The notes: a model not told the origin generated them from the letters alone. DNA of 64,000 nt from an uncultured Aquimarina sp. (GCA_947498775.1 CANMLL010000017.1:62001-126000), one strand, 5' to 3'; numbered from the stretch's first letter, positions 9,301-17,380 are shown. Program-made: numbers and translations.

Positions 9301-10056
9301 ACGATCCAAATTAGAATCAGTAGTAGGATCACCGTCATCCGTATTTCTTAGTTTTTGCCAAGTACGCCCACCATCTCGTGATTTAAAAACGCCTTCACCT
9401 CTGTATATAGCTCCTGAATCACCTGCGGAGTTACCAAAAGTTTCTCCAGACACATAGTACCATGTAGAACTCCTTCTTGGTCTAGGGTCTTGAATTATTG
9501 CAGTAACACTAGGACTTTGGAAACGTCTTGTAACCTTTCTCCAGGATTGACCTCCATCTTCAGATCTCCATACCCCTCCAGAAACACCTCCTGCAAGAAT
9601 TACGTTTTCATTAGTACGATCAACTGCTAAAGCTCTTGTTCTACCACCAACGTTAAATGGTCCTCGATTTTCCCAATATGAAAAACGGCCATTTTTAGAA
9701 GATTTTGCAGCAGTAGCAAGTGATTTTTGTGAGTCATCACTAACCGCTATTTTGCTAGAAAATTTGGCTTCTGCTTCATAGATCCCTTCTGGAACCTTGC
9801 CTGTAGCAGGGTTCACTACTAATTGTTCCTCATACTCCATTCTGGCTTTTAGGTTTTCTGAAACCCGTTCAGGTTTAGACGATCTAGAAGTACCTGTTTT
9901 ACCTTCATAAAGTTTTTGAGAATTACGATAAACTTGTTTACCATTAATTTGATCTGCCTGTGTTTTAAGGCCAGGTTGTTGGGCATTGGAAGTAATAGTC
10001 CCCAACAAAACTATCCCCCAAACTAAGCGTTTAGGATAAAATAAAAATGTTTTCAT
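6355..10056 (-). CDS. Large secreted BNR/sortilin-like beta-propeller protein, T9SS cargo
   Basis: 1233 residues with a Sec signal peptide (1-25, ending SNAQ). A prodomain-like stretch runs to about 125, followed by a long series of BNR/Asp-box repeats of the sortilin or VPS10 type (SEDGGQSW, SRDGGRTW, SQDGGRNF, TENGGETW) that should form one or two beta-propellers. About residues 880-1150 contain further beta-rich domains. The last 75 residues form a type A T9SS sorting domain (VSPNPSSGLFAFNLSN at its start, MVFKLLKN at the end). It should be exported by Sec, then passed across the outer membrane by T9SS and anchored or released. A catalytic role cannot be inferred; similar proteins are labelled glycosyl hydrolase only because of the Asp boxes. 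It is monocistronic, with its own promoter and terminator. Confidence 0.9.
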   Translation of the reverse strand: MKTFLFYPKRLVWGIVLLGTITSNAQQPGLKTQADQINGKQVYRNSQKLYEGKTGTSRSSKPERVSENLKARMEYEEQLVVNPATGKVPEGIYEAEAKFSSKIAVSDDSQKSLATAAKSSKNGRFSYWENRGPFNVGGRTRALAVDRTNENVILAGGVSGGVWRSEDGGQSWRKVTRRFQSPSVTAIIQDPRPRRSSTWYYVSGETFGNSAGDSGAIYRGEGVFKSRDGGRTWQKLRNTDDGDPTTDSNLDRINSIAIHPVTGDIYLGSYTGIQRSQDGGRNFTQVLEGGISTLAEVHITATGQIYATMDDNSEVNNGFFTSSDGDTWTKINTDALPVQFLRTVMGSDPSNGNIVYFFIASRTGVPEASLFKYDASAEEKWTDLSANLPVNFGSRGGAFNIQGSYNMVVKVSPADPNLVFIGGTNLYRSTDGFTTPVGPDSWIGGYSSANGNSFSLYTDQHPDQHALVFYPSNPNKVLSGHDGGVSVTEDITTTLDGEPVDWVSLSNGYLTTQPYHVSFDPEPNSDDLVAGFQDNSTWYTNSTDGTEPWVDLFGGDGSYSAIADAGRTRYVSSQLGNIYRFNYDEAGEDVSFTNVSPAGASGFAFITPYVLDPNNDNIMYVPAGRRIWRNNNLDEIPVFNNSSATVNWVSLANSEIPGNPNPDERDFSISSLDVSKYPVANRLYYGTSNGVVYRMDNANVDGQEAVDITTGKGLPIGFITDINVDPSNSDRVIITYSNYSIPSIFITENGGETWTDISGNLEQNRDGSGNGPSVRSTAFLGGSQGFFGSRLQRVFAGTSTGLYSTSRLNGKNTRWRRENVVIGNNVIPEVATRKDGFIAAAAHGNGLFSARFPIFNELPESSLSVAYLLEDVTVDLNNIENFDVNVADLFVNSNGGSISIELQNTNTEVVTATLEDDTIKLVFGEGLEIGDQATVVLVATSGEEQVAEGFTINISELPIYNQNTGAISSLPSQNFLDFAAVVQAADDFNVPEGNVWMINRILAFGGGGNSPALDNVSVVIYENDNGVPGAEVYNSGQLVPISDPNDTNINIQLPEAVNLESGTYWISVYANLAFGEAQQQWFWSAQNAGIGAETQLKDEGDLFGVGAIDWTPVTTAFGRGPYDQVFDLYGMISDAENTTGFEAVPLVSLDAANTAFVSPNPSSGLFAFNLSNLKSQERVSIAVYNITGNMIYQRNNLNSQFEWDASAFTRGFYFVKVSRESGGEEMVFKLLKN

Positions 10057-10083
10057 TTTTTAAGCTGATTTGTGAGTAATTCG

Positions 10084-10091
10084 CAAATCTA
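10084..10091 (-). promoter_or_regulatory. Possible -7 element TAGATTTG for the BNR gene
   Basis: On the minus strand TAGATTTG matches the Bacteroidota -7 consensus TAnnTTTG and lies 28 bases before the ATG of the BNR gene. No good -33 TTG is seen at the usual distance, so this is a candidate only. The rest of the 240-base gap up to 10298 is AT-rich and shows no other feature. Confidence 0.4.
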
Positions 10092-10298
10092 ACGTAAATT
10101 TTCGACTTTTTTTCTTAAATATTATGAATTTTTAAGATTTTTTTATCTTTTATTTAAAAGCATTATAGGGTCATTTTGGTCGAAATACTAATATTTTTAA
10201 CACAAAACAAAGGTTTTAAAACAATTTTTTTGGTGAATTAAATTATATTAGAAACTACGTTCTAAACAAAAAATACTTCGAATAAGTATTCGTTTACT

Positions 10299-10676
10299 TT
10301 ACTGTTTCTCCAAAATAACCGCAACACTTTCAGTAATTACATGGCATAAGTCTTCTCCCACGACAACGGGTTCACTTGGTGCACTATCTCTATATCCTTC
10401 TTTGCTAATGCTAATTGTGTATGTGCCTGCGCGCTCATAGGCTCCTACAAATGTATTGGATCCTGCAAAATTTTCTAATGTTTCTTTATACTCATTATCT
10501 ATAGCAACTACAGTTACACCTTCAGTTAAAAATGCGCCCCCTATTCCATCTCTAACGGTTACCTCAAGGCCTGCTCGCAATTCTTCTGTACAAAAGATCG
10601 GGTCTTCGGTTTTATTATCGTCACTACTACATGACCAACATAAGATTATAACACTACTTAAAAAAAACTTTTTCAT
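10299..10676 (-). CDS. Small lipoprotein with carboxypeptidase-regulatory-like fold
   Basis: 125 residues. The signal ends with a lipidated cysteine (IILCWSC, Cys16) followed by SSDDN, a typical flavobacterial sorting sequence. The mature part has a pattern of beta strands (LEVTVRDGIGG, VTVVAIDN, GTYTISISKEGYRD) that resembles a single carboxypeptidase regulatory-like or PEGA-type Ig-fold domain, with two cysteines (FCTEE, DLCHV) that may form a disulfide. It is probably surface or periplasmic; no enzymatic motif is present. It lies on the same strand as the glycoside hydrolase 75 bases upstream and may be co-transcribed with it. Confidence 0.7.
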   Translation of the reverse strand: MKKFFLSSVIILCWSCSSDDNKTEDPIFCTEELRAGLEVTVRDGIGGAFLTEGVTVVAIDNEYKETLENFAGSNTFVGAYERAGTYTISISKEGYRDSAPSEPVVVGEDLCHVITESVAVILEKQ

Positions 10677-10751
10677 TACTTTATAAGTTTATGTTTACTT
10701 CTCTTTTACTATGTACTAGATGCTTAGTAAATCTTATGGTTGCGTTTTTAA

Positions 10752-12137
10752 TTAAGAAAGATACTCCTTGTATACTGCTATTGGGATAAGTGCAGTCCAA
10801 CCACAAAAATCTTTTTTTGCCGGCATTCCGTACGATACCAAATCTGGTGAATAATTCTCCCAGAAGGTATTAGTCATTGCAAAAACTTCTGCAATAGACC
10901 GATATGTTTTTACGGCAAGTCGCTTTGCAAGTACCTCCTTACCACAGGCTGTTAAACCTTTTAAAACCATATACGACGTTGGTGCCCAAACACCTCCACG
11001 CCAATAATCACCACATCCTTGATAATCAACATCGTCTGCAGAAAGTGCAGGTAGCGGAGTACGTCTTCCAAATTCTTTTGGGTTTTCGAGATGGGCAAGC
11101 AACCTTTCCATCTTATCTTCTGGAACAACTTTTCCCAAAAGTGCCCAATACATCCCAATATGCTTTCGTTTTATTTGTTTGTTGAACCCCAGGTCATAAT
11201 AAATTCCATCTTCATCATTCCAGCAATGCTCATTAAGCGCTTTAGAAATTTTACTATGAATTGATACATAATTTTCAATATCACTTGATTCTTCAATTTC
11301 TGTAGCAATAGTTTTTAACTGATCGGCAAGCATGGCCATTTGGCAAGAGAAATCAACCAATCTGCCTTGTTTGTTCCAAACACCTTGCAAGGTTTTAGGA
11401 TATTCAGCAATAAATGTATTTAATCGTTCTTCGCCTGTGGCATCCATTTTACCTAGTTTTTCTCCCAACTCATGATGCGTTATCCCATTCCCATTGTTAT
11501 CCCAACCTTCGGGATACCGTTGAATATTATCCATGCCCATCCCCAGGGTATCTGCATAAAACAAATCATCCTCCATTTGATACGTGTCTACCAGGAATTC
11601 GAAGTTCTTTTTCAGAATCGGATACACTTTTTTAAGACGTTCTTTGTCTTTGGAAACTGAATATATTTCGAGCTCAGCAAAAGCCAATAGCGGTGGGTTT
11701 ATAGACACAGGGTGTTCTTTTGACCACAATGGTGATCCATCATGACGATATTCTCTGCAGATATACCCATCCTCCTCAATACGATCATAAAAATTATCTA
11801 GTGCTTGATACACCGGAAGTTCATCTAAATGATATTTTGCGAAGCACACCATAAAACAAGTATCCCATAGAAAGATGTTTTGAGAAAACGCGGCATCAAT
11901 AAAGGGTTTTTTGAAAAAAACTTCAGAGTCCCCTCCTCTTACTTTTGATTTTGTAATCTCGAGTGCACGATCATACATTCTTTTGGATATTTCTGGCGTA
12001 ACTTTAAAATCTGAAGGGCAATCGTGCTTGTCTTCAGGTTTTAAAACATTCGTTTCGTCTTTACATGAATACATCCCCGCAACACCTATTGCGCCCGCGG
12101 TAAGGGCTAGTTTTTTTGTGAATTCTCTTCTTTGCAT
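10752..12137 (-). CDS. Tat-type lipoprotein glycoside hydrolase (MGH1/GH63-like)
   Basis: The N-terminus has a twin-arginine motif (RREFTKKLALTAG) and a lipobox-like GMYSC with Cys25, so the protein is probably exported folded and lipidated. The remaining 430 residues match the (alpha/alpha)6 barrel of mannosylglycerate-hydrolase-like or GH63/trehalase-like enzymes: FLWDTCFMV near residue 98, a YRHDGSPLW loop, RYPEGWDNNGNG, and the WRGGVWAPTSYMVL segment near the C-terminus. It should cleave an alpha-glucoside or alpha-mannoside in the periplasm, but the substrate is not decidable. Not a cytoplasmic trehalase, given the signal. It lies between a small lipoprotein gene and the ALDH terminator. 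Confidence 0.8.
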   Translation of the reverse strand: MQRREFTKKLALTAGAIGVAGMYSCKDETNVLKPEDKHDCPSDFKVTPEISKRMYDRALEITKSKVRGGDSEVFFKKPFIDAAFSQNIFLWDTCFMVCFAKYHLDELPVYQALDNFYDRIEEDGYICREYRHDGSPLWSKEHPVSINPPLLAFAELEIYSVSKDKERLKKVYPILKKNFEFLVDTYQMEDDLFYADTLGMGMDNIQRYPEGWDNNGNGITHHELGEKLGKMDATGEERLNTFIAEYPKTLQGVWNKQGRLVDFSCQMAMLADQLKTIATEIEESSDIENYVSIHSKISKALNEHCWNDEDGIYYDLGFNKQIKRKHIGMYWALLGKVVPEDKMERLLAHLENPKEFGRRTPLPALSADDVDYQGCGDYWRGGVWAPTSYMVLKGLTACGKEVLAKRLAVKTYRSIAEVFAMTNTFWENYSPDLVSYGMPAKKDFCGWTALIPIAVYKEYLS

Positions 12138-12183
12138 ACCCTCATTATTTTTTCAGAAAGTTACACAATAGAATGTATTCAAC

Positions 12184-12216
12184 AAAAAAGCACCCAACTT
12201 GGCGGATGCTTTTAAC
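12184..12216 (-). terminator. Terminator after the aldehyde dehydrogenase
   Basis: An inverted repeat (AAAAGCACCC / GGATGCTTTT, 9 of 10 positions pairing) lies about 25 bases past the ALDH stop. It is followed on the minus strand by six T residues. Confidence 0.75.
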
Positions 12217-12240
12217 TATTTTACTTTGAAAAACTCATTT

Positions 12241-13794
12241 CTACAGATCAAACTTGATTCCTTGTGCCAATGGTAATTCTGTAGTGTAATTGATCGTATT
12301 GGTTTGTCTACGCATATATACTTTCCAGGCATCTGACCCAGACTCGCGACCGCCACCGGTATCTTTTTCACCTCCAAAAGCACCACCAATCTCGGCTCCT
12401 GATGTCCCGATATTTACATTGGCGATCCCACAATCGGATCCTGCATGCGACAGAAAACGCTCGGCTTCACGCAGGTTATTGGTCATTATTGCAGAAGATA
12501 ATCCCTGCGCAACTCCGTTTTGTAGTTCGATAGCATTTTCTACATCCCCACTATACTTTAGAAGATATAAAACCGGAGCAAAGGTTTCGTGCTGCACAAT
12601 CTCGAAAGAATTATGTGCTTCAGCAATGGCAGGTTTTACATAACATCCGCTCTCGTATCCTTCACCAGAAAGTACGCCTCCTTCAACCACAATATTTCCA
12701 CCTTCTTCAACAACTTTTTCGAGTGCATTTTGATATCCTTTTACGGCATCGGTATCGATAAGTGGTCCTACATGATTATTTTCATCTAATGGATTACCAA
12801 TTCTCAATTGCCCGTACGCATCTACAACGGCATTTTTAACTTTATCATAAATCGATTCGTGAATAATCAAACGGCGGGTAGAAGTACAACGCTGTCCTGC
12901 TGTTCCCACAGCTCCAAAAACGGCTCCGATTACGGTCATTTTAATATCCGCATCCGGGGTAACGATGATGGCATTGTTTCCTCCCAGTTCTAGTAACGAT
13001 TTACCTAAACGTTCGCCAACAGTTGCCGCCACAATTTTACCCATACGTGTAGAACCTGTTGCAGAAATCAAAGGAACTCTTTTATCGGTAGTCATCATTT
13101 CTCCTACTTTGTAGTCTCCATTGATCAAACTTGAAATCCCTTCTGGGAGGTTATTTCTTTTTAATACTTTGGCAATGATATTTTGGCAGGCAACTCCGCA
13201 TAACGGTGTTTTTTCACTTGGTTTCCAAACGCAAACATCTCCGCAGATCCAGGCTAAAGTCGTGTTCCATGCCCAAACTGCTACCGGGAAATTAAATGCA
13301 GAAATAATCCCAACAATCCCAAGCGGATGATATTGTTCGTACATTCTATGACCTGGACGTTCTGAGTGCATGGTTAACCCATGTAATTGTCTTGATAATC
13401 CCACCGCAAAATCACAGATATCGATCATCTCCTGTACTTCACCCAATCCTTCTTGATAAGATTTTCCCATTTCGTAAGAAACTAATTTACCTAGCGGTTC
13501 TTTTAATTTGCGAAGTGCTTCTCCGAACTGTCTTACGATTTCTCCTCGTTGTGGAGCCGGCATTACTCTCCAGGTTTTGAAAGCTTCTACGGAAGTTTGA
13601 ATTACTTTTTCATAATCCTCTTTTGTAGTAGTTTCTACTTTCCCGATTAATTCGCCATCAGCAGGAGAATATGATGTAATTGCTTCGTCATTAGAAAACC
13701 TTTCTGACCCTGTTGAAGTTCCTTTGTTGTGTTCTGAAACACCTAATTGCTGCAGTGCTTCCTGAATCCCAAAATCTACTATTGCTGTTGCCAT
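12241..13794 (-). CDS. ALDH7-type aldehyde dehydrogenase (aminoadipate-semialdehyde dehydrogenase-like)
   Basis: A full-length NAD(P)-dependent aldehyde dehydrogenase of 517 residues. The general base is Glu269 (LLELGGNNA) and the nucleophile Cys303 (GTAGQRCTST). The context of these motifs, ISAFNFPVAVWAWN near 164-177 and the C-terminal GAFGGEKDTGGGRESGSD are typical of the ALDH7 (antiquitin, piperideine-6-carboxylate/alpha-aminoadipate-semialdehyde dehydrogenase) family, which acts in lysine catabolism. The gene for 3-hydroxyanthranilate dioxygenase lies 156 bases upstream on the same strand. A role in the kynurenine route (2-aminomuconate-semialdehyde oxidation) is therefore possible, but the family signature favours the lysine route. 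Cytoplasmic. Confidence 0.88.
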   Translation of the reverse strand: MATAIVDFGIQEALQQLGVSEHNKGTSTGSERFSNDEAITSYSPADGELIGKVETTTKEDYEKVIQTSVEAFKTWRVMPAPQRGEIVRQFGEALRKLKEPLGKLVSYEMGKSYQEGLGEVQEMIDICDFAVGLSRQLHGLTMHSERPGHRMYEQYHPLGIVGIISAFNFPVAVWAWNTTLAWICGDVCVWKPSEKTPLCGVACQNIIAKVLKRNNLPEGISSLINGDYKVGEMMTTDKRVPLISATGSTRMGKIVAATVGERLGKSLLELGGNNAIIVTPDADIKMTVIGAVFGAVGTAGQRCTSTRRLIIHESIYDKVKNAVVDAYGQLRIGNPLDENNHVGPLIDTDAVKGYQNALEKVVEEGGNIVVEGGVLSGEGYESGCYVKPAIAEAHNSFEIVQHETFAPVLYLLKYSGDVENAIELQNGVAQGLSSAIMTNNLREAERFLSHAGSDCGIANVNIGTSGAEIGGAFGGEKDTGGGRESGSDAWKVYMRRQTNTINYTTELPLAQGIKFDL

Positions 13795-13950
13795 GTTAGT
13801 TGTTGCTTTTTGAAAAGGTAAAGATACTGCCTTTTGCAGATATATTAAATTTTGATCCGTATTTAGGTTAGTTTTGAAGGAATTTTTAAAAAATAAGCTT
13901 CAAAAAAATCAATTTTTCAATAAAAGTTCATTTTCCAGATTAGATTGACT

Positions 13951-14493
13951 CTACCCTTGGTCAGAAACAAATCGTTTATCTGTTGGCATTATGGTGCCGC
14001 AATTATTACAAGCCCTCAAGTCTTCGCTTCCATAAAAGTCCTTGAAATGTTTCAAGAAATCTTTTTCAATATCATCTAATTTAAAATATACTTCGTGTAG
14101 TTTATTATTACAGTTATCGCAAAACCAAAGTAATCCATCTTCTGCTTCAAAATCTACTCGTTTTCTTTCGATCACCAAACCAATAGATCCTTCGTGACGC
14201 ACCGGAGAATGTGGAACCTTTGCAGGGTGCAAATACATATCTCCCGGGCCCAGTTTCATGGTTTTCTTTTTGCCATCCTCTTGTATATGTACTTCGATGT
14301 TTCCTTCAAGCTGATAAAAAAGCTCTTCGGTCTCATTATAATGATAATCTTTTCTGGCGTTAGGACCAGCAACAATCATCACAATATAGTCACCCGCTTC
14401 TTTGTATAAATTTCTATTCCCTACAGGAGGTTTTAAAGTAGCTCTGTTTTCTTCAACCCACTGATTGAGATTAAATGGTTTTTGAATGGCCAT
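13951..14493 (-). CDS. nbaC: 3-hydroxyanthranilate 3,4-dioxygenase
   Basis: A cupin of 180 residues that opens the ring of 3-hydroxyanthranilate in the kynurenine pathway, giving 2-amino-3-carboxymuconate semialdehyde, the precursor of quinolinate and NAD or of further catabolism. The iron ligands of the family are present at their usual numbers (His51, Glu57, His95), as are the substrate arginines (Arg47, Arg99). The bacterial-type second iron site is formed by Cys125, Cys128, Cys162 and Cys165 (CDNC, CNNC). The length matches bacterial homologues. It should be transcribed with, or ahead of, the ALDH gene. Confidence 0.95.
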   Translation of the reverse strand: MAIQKPFNLNQWVEENRATLKPPVGNRNLYKEAGDYIVMIVAGPNARKDYHYNETEELFYQLEGNIEVHIQEDGKKKTMKLGPGDMYLHPAKVPHSPVRHEGSIGLVIERKRVDFEAEDGLLWFCDNCNNKLHEVYFKLDDIEKDFLKHFKDFYGSEDLRACNNCGTIMPTDKRFVSDQG

Positions 14494-14583
14494 ATATCAA
14501 TTTTTAAGGAATATAAAAGTACGGAAAAGTTACTTAAGCCTGTTTCACTGAAATTGAGATTTCGTCTTTTGGAACAGATATTG

Positions 14584-14591
14584 TATATTTG
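14584..14591 (+). promoter_or_regulatory. -7 element TATATTTG ahead of the 41-codon gene
   Basis: TATATTTG is a perfect match to TAnnTTTG and lies 33 bases before the ATG at 14625. TTG candidates upstream are at suboptimal spacing. Its position supports the reality of the short gene and of the small operon behind it. Confidence 0.5.
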
Positions 14592-14624
14592 TTTTATAAC
14601 TAATTTAAAACAAACACCTTGAAT

Positions 14625-14750
14625 ATGGATAATTCTGTAACCATAAAGGTTAATCACAGAACTATTAATGTTGTTAAAGGCATTATTAAAAGAAAGAACG
14701 AAGACCGAAAAGTTATTGTTAAAAAGATCAAAGAATCTAAGAAAAAATAG
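14625..14750 (+). CDS. Short basic protein, 41 residues, unknown
   Basis: ATG 14625 to TAG 14748-14750. The product is strongly basic (MDNSVTIKVNHRTINVVKG at its start, then Lys/Arg-rich to a KESKKK tail) and has no signal peptide or membrane segment. A consensus-like -7 box lies 33 bases upstream and the next gene starts only 9 bases after the stop, so the two look like an operon. The charge suggests binding to nucleic acid or to an acidic partner. I cannot name the family. A small antidote or regulator of the following gene is one reading; nothing proves it. Confidence 0.55.
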   Translation: MDNSVTIKVNHRTINVVKGIIKRKNEDRKVIVKKIKESKKK

Positions 14751-14759
14751 CTATTAGGA

Positions 14760-15227
14760 ATGTATGAATATTATCAAGAAGAGGGTGTTGACCACCCTCT
14801 TTTTCTTTTTAAAACCATCCATGGATTAACATATTATGTTTCTTTCAAAAAAATGGGAGTTTATAATTACCCTTTTAATAATTTATACTCTTTAGATTTT
14901 GATGAAATTGATAAAACCAAAAGTATTCCCGATACAAAAATCTCCATAACAATTTCACATATCATTTATAAATTCATTAAAGATAGTACTGAGACTATTC
15001 TTTTTTATGTTTGTGATAGTTCAGATTCTAGGCATCAATGTAGGAGTAGACTTTTTTCAATTTGGAAATCCAATATTACTAACCCTAACTATGTTAAACT
15101 TGATATTGATCTTAATCAAACAGAAATTAATATGTCTTTTATTTATGACATAACAAGTTATGACCAAGCGTATATTGAAGAAAATGTCGTTTTATACCTA
15201 GATAGTCTTGAAAGAGAAAAACAATAA
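14760..15227 (+). CDS. Unknown protein, DUF6169-like
   Basis: 155 residues, acidic, with a pattern LFLFKTIHGLTYYVSFKK near the N-terminus and alternating strands and helices. It recalls the Bacteroidota family DUF6169, but this is from memory of the pattern and not certain. No catalytic motif, signal peptide or membrane segment is visible. It follows the 41-codon basic gene by 9 bases and is probably translated from the same message. AT content is higher than in the metabolic neighbours. Such small acidic/basic pairs in flavobacteria may be toxin-antitoxin-like or partner proteins; the function is unknown. Confidence 0.6.
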   Translation: MYEYYQEEGVDHPLFLFKTIHGLTYYVSFKKMGVYNYPFNNLYSLDFDEIDKTKSIPDTKISITISHIIYKFIKDSTETILFYVCDSSDSRHQCRSRLFSIWKSNITNPNYVKLDIDLNQTEINMSFIYDITSYDQAYIEENVVLYLDSLEREKQ

Positions 15228-15249
15228 TCAAATATCTTGTTAAAAAAGA

Positions 15250-15284
15250 AATCGCTCAAACAAGATTTCTCTTGTAGAGCGATT
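15250..15284 (-). terminator. Terminator of the lipoprotein gene at 15333-16262
   Basis: AATCGCTC pairs with GAGCGATT, and inside it ACAAGA pairs with TCTTGT around a TTTC loop. On the minus strand the hairpin is followed by TTCTTTTTT. It lies about 50 bases past the lipoprotein stop and may also stop transcripts from the plus side. Confidence 0.8.
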
Positions 15285-15332
15285 CCCAACTAAATAACCA
15301 ACCAAAAAGTTAAATATTGTTTAGCACGATCC

Positions 15333-16262
15333 TTACTTTTTACTTTTAAGCTTCAAGAAATCGGCTTTTTTATGTCGTTTTGTTTCGTTCTGTGTCGGTT
15401 TCCCGTTTTTCGAACTCTTAAATTGTATCCGTCCTCGACCTACAAATTCATATACTGTCTCAGAGGAAGGATGAAACAATTCAATTTTACTGTCATTAAT
15501 AACGGACAATTTGAAGAATTCATTGCCCAGGTAATCGTAACTAAGTGTTAAAGTTTTCCTATCAAAAGTGTTAACAATATCATTTACCTCATAATACCCT
15601 GTATAATCATAAAAGATATCATTGATCTGAAGCCCGTTTTGATCTTGTGAACTTTTAAAGTTTTCTCCAGCGCCAAAATATTCAAATTTCAGATAGTTCT
15701 CATTGTCGAATTCGTTCAATACGCCAAACTCGCTGGTATATACTTTTTCCCAAGTTCTATATTCCTGAAGAAAATAATGAATGTTGTCATAAAATACTGC
15801 ATCATAATCAAAATTGCTTCTTTGATAACCAATTAAATAGTAACTAGTATTCGTTACACCGTCGTATACCTCGATTTGGTTACTCGACAATTGTGATACC
15901 GCAAGTCTATATACTCCATCAATATCATGATCAATATCCACGGTCATGTTATAGGCATCATAAAACCCTACATCCAATCCAAAACCGTTACCATTACTTC
16001 CCATTCCTACCAGATTGTTGTTGGCATAAAATGTTCCATTTTTAAAAGAAACTGTAAACGCTTTTTGTAAAAAAGGAATCTCTCCGTTACCACTGGTGCG
16101 TTCTATATCGACATACCAAATCTCGTATGAGTTTAGTAATGAATTCAAACTAATACCGGATTCTTCGATAAAAACATCTTCATCAACAATCACCTCGGCA
16201 ACACAAGAGGTTAATAACATAGACCCAAATAAAATAAACGAAAGTAATTTTAGCGTTTTCAT
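15333..16262 (-). CDS. Hypothetical lipoprotein
   Basis: Read from the Met at 16262 (MKTLKLLSFILFGSMLLTSC), which gives a clean lipoprotein signal with the lipidated Cys at 20; the frame is open for 16 codons further upstream, but that extension would spoil the signal. The mature part of about 290 residues is rich in Tyr, Asp and Asn with repeated short strands (YRLAVSQLSSNQIEVYDG, TLSYDYLGNEFFKLSVIND), which suggests a beta-rich lipocalin-like fold. The C-terminus is very basic (KNGKPTQNETKRHKKADF). No family recognised. It is transcribed away from gpsA across a shared promoter region and ends at a strong terminator. Confidence 0.7.
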   Translation of the reverse strand: MKTLKLLSFILFGSMLLTSCVAEVIVDEDVFIEESGISLNSLLNSYEIWYVDIERTSGNGEIPFLQKAFTVSFKNGTFYANNNLVGMGSNGNGFGLDVGFYDAYNMTVDIDHDIDGVYRLAVSQLSSNQIEVYDGVTNTSYYLIGYQRSNFDYDAVFYDNIHYFLQEYRTWEKVYTSEFGVLNEFDNENYLKFEYFGAGENFKSSQDQNGLQINDIFYDYTGYYEVNDIVNTFDRKTLTLSYDYLGNEFFKLSVINDSKIELFHPSSETVYEFVGRGRIQFKSSKNGKPTQNETKRHKKADFLKLKSKK

Positions 16263-16359
16263 AAACTGTGTGTTTTCAATTTCAATTATCAAAACCAAAA
16301 CACGTGCCAAAATTTTAATAAACTGATTATCAAGTTTTTAATTTGAAATGTATTTTACT

Positions 16360-16367
16360 TATTTTTG
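16360..16367 (+). promoter_or_regulatory. -7 element TATTTTTG for gpsA
   Basis: TATTTTTG fits TAnnTTTG and lies 17 bases before the chosen gpsA start at 16385. A transcript from it would begin near 16373, which rules out the longer open frame from 16343 as the translated start. Confidence 0.5.
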
Positions 16368-16384
16368 AGCTCATAATCTTTTCA

Positions 16385-17380
16385 ATGGAAAAAAAATTAA
16401 AATTTGCCGTTCTTGGCGGAGGTAGTTGGGCTACAGCTCTTGTAAAAATGCTTACCGAAAATCTGGATGAGGTGGGTTGGTACATGCGCAGTGTATATGC
16501 ACTCGAACATTTAAAAAGACAACAACACAACCCTAATTATCTAAGTTCTGTAGAGTTTAAGTTAGAACAACTAAAACTTACCAACGATATTAATGAAGCT
16601 GTTGAATATGCCGATTATTTGATTTTTGCTATTCCTTCGGCCTTCTTGCATAGTGAACTAGAAAAACTTACGGTTTCTCTAAATGACAAAGTTATTTTTT
16701 CGGCAATCAAGGGGATCGTGCCCGAAACAGGATTAATTGTGGGGGAACATTTTCATGATGAGTATGATATTCCTTTTAATAATATTGGCGTAATTACTGG
16801 CCCTTGTCATGCAGAAGAGGTTGCACTAGAACGCCTCTCTTATCTTACCATAGCTTCTAACGATGAAGAAAAAGCCAAAATCATTGCCGATCGTTTAAGC
16901 AGCTACTACATCAAATGTAAAACCAGTGATGATATTATTGGTACCGAATATGCCGCGGTGCTGAAAAACATCTACGCTGTTGCAGCAGGAATTGCTCACG
17001 GTTTAGGATACGGAGATAACTTTCAGAGTGTGTTGATGAGCAATGCTATTCGCGAAATGAAACGTTTTATCAAAAATGTACACAAAATGAAACGTAACAT
17101 CAACAATTCGGCATACCTGGGTGATTTGTTGGTAACAGGATATTCGATTTTTTCTCGTAATCGCATGTTTGGTAATATGATTGGGAAAGGCTATACCGTA
17201 AAAAGTGCCCAGATGGAAATGAATATGGTGGCTGAAGGGTATTATGCCGCCAAAACGGCTTACGAATTAGACGCCACAACAGCCACCCGAACTCCTATTA
17301 TTGATGCTGTGCATGATATCTTGTATGAAAACAAAAATCCAAAAAAAGTATTCAAAAAATTAGCCGAAAAACTGGACTAG
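16385..17380 (+). CDS. gpsA: NAD(P)H-dependent glycerol-3-phosphate dehydrogenase
   Basis: The enzyme reduces dihydroxyacetone phosphate to sn-glycerol 3-phosphate for phospholipid synthesis in the cytoplasm. Read from MEKKLKFAVLGGGSWATAL, it has 331 residues, the usual GpsA length. The N-terminal GGGSWATA is the Rossmann nucleotide loop. VITGPCHAEEV and GTEYAAVLKNIYAVAAG carry the conserved substrate region with the catalytic lysine. The C-terminal helical domain follows. It is divergent from a lipoprotein gene and followed by two NTF2-like genes, which are probably a separate unit. Confidence 0.95.
   Translation: MEKKLKFAVLGGGSWATALVKMLTENLDEVGWYMRSVYALEHLKRQQHNPNYLSSVEFKLEQLKLTNDINEAVEYADYLIFAIPSAFLHSELEKLTVSLNDKVIFSAIKGIVPETGLIVGEHFHDEYDIPFNNIGVITGPCHAEEVALERLSYLTIASNDEEKAKIIADRLSSYYIKCKTSDDIIGTEYAAVLKNIYAVAAGIAHGLGYGDNFQSVLMSNAIREMKRFIKNVHKMKRNINNSAYLGDLLVTGYSIFSRNRMFGNMIGKGYTVKSAQMEMNMVAEGYYAAKTAYELDATTATRTPIIDAVHDILYENKNPKKVFKKLAEKLD

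Noticed and set aside
6355..10056. The BNR protein as a sialidase
   Set aside because: Asp boxes alone do not define sialidase; no arginine triad or FRIP motif is seen, and the sortilin-like repeat is the better match.
12290..13580. Several plus-strand frames of 60-117 codons opposite the ALDH gene
   Set aside because: Antisense shadows of a well-conserved enzyme gene; no similarity to known proteins and biased composition.
14760..15227. DUF6169-like protein as a known toxin
   Set aside because: No toxin motif can be seen; the pairing with a short gene alone does not justify the label.
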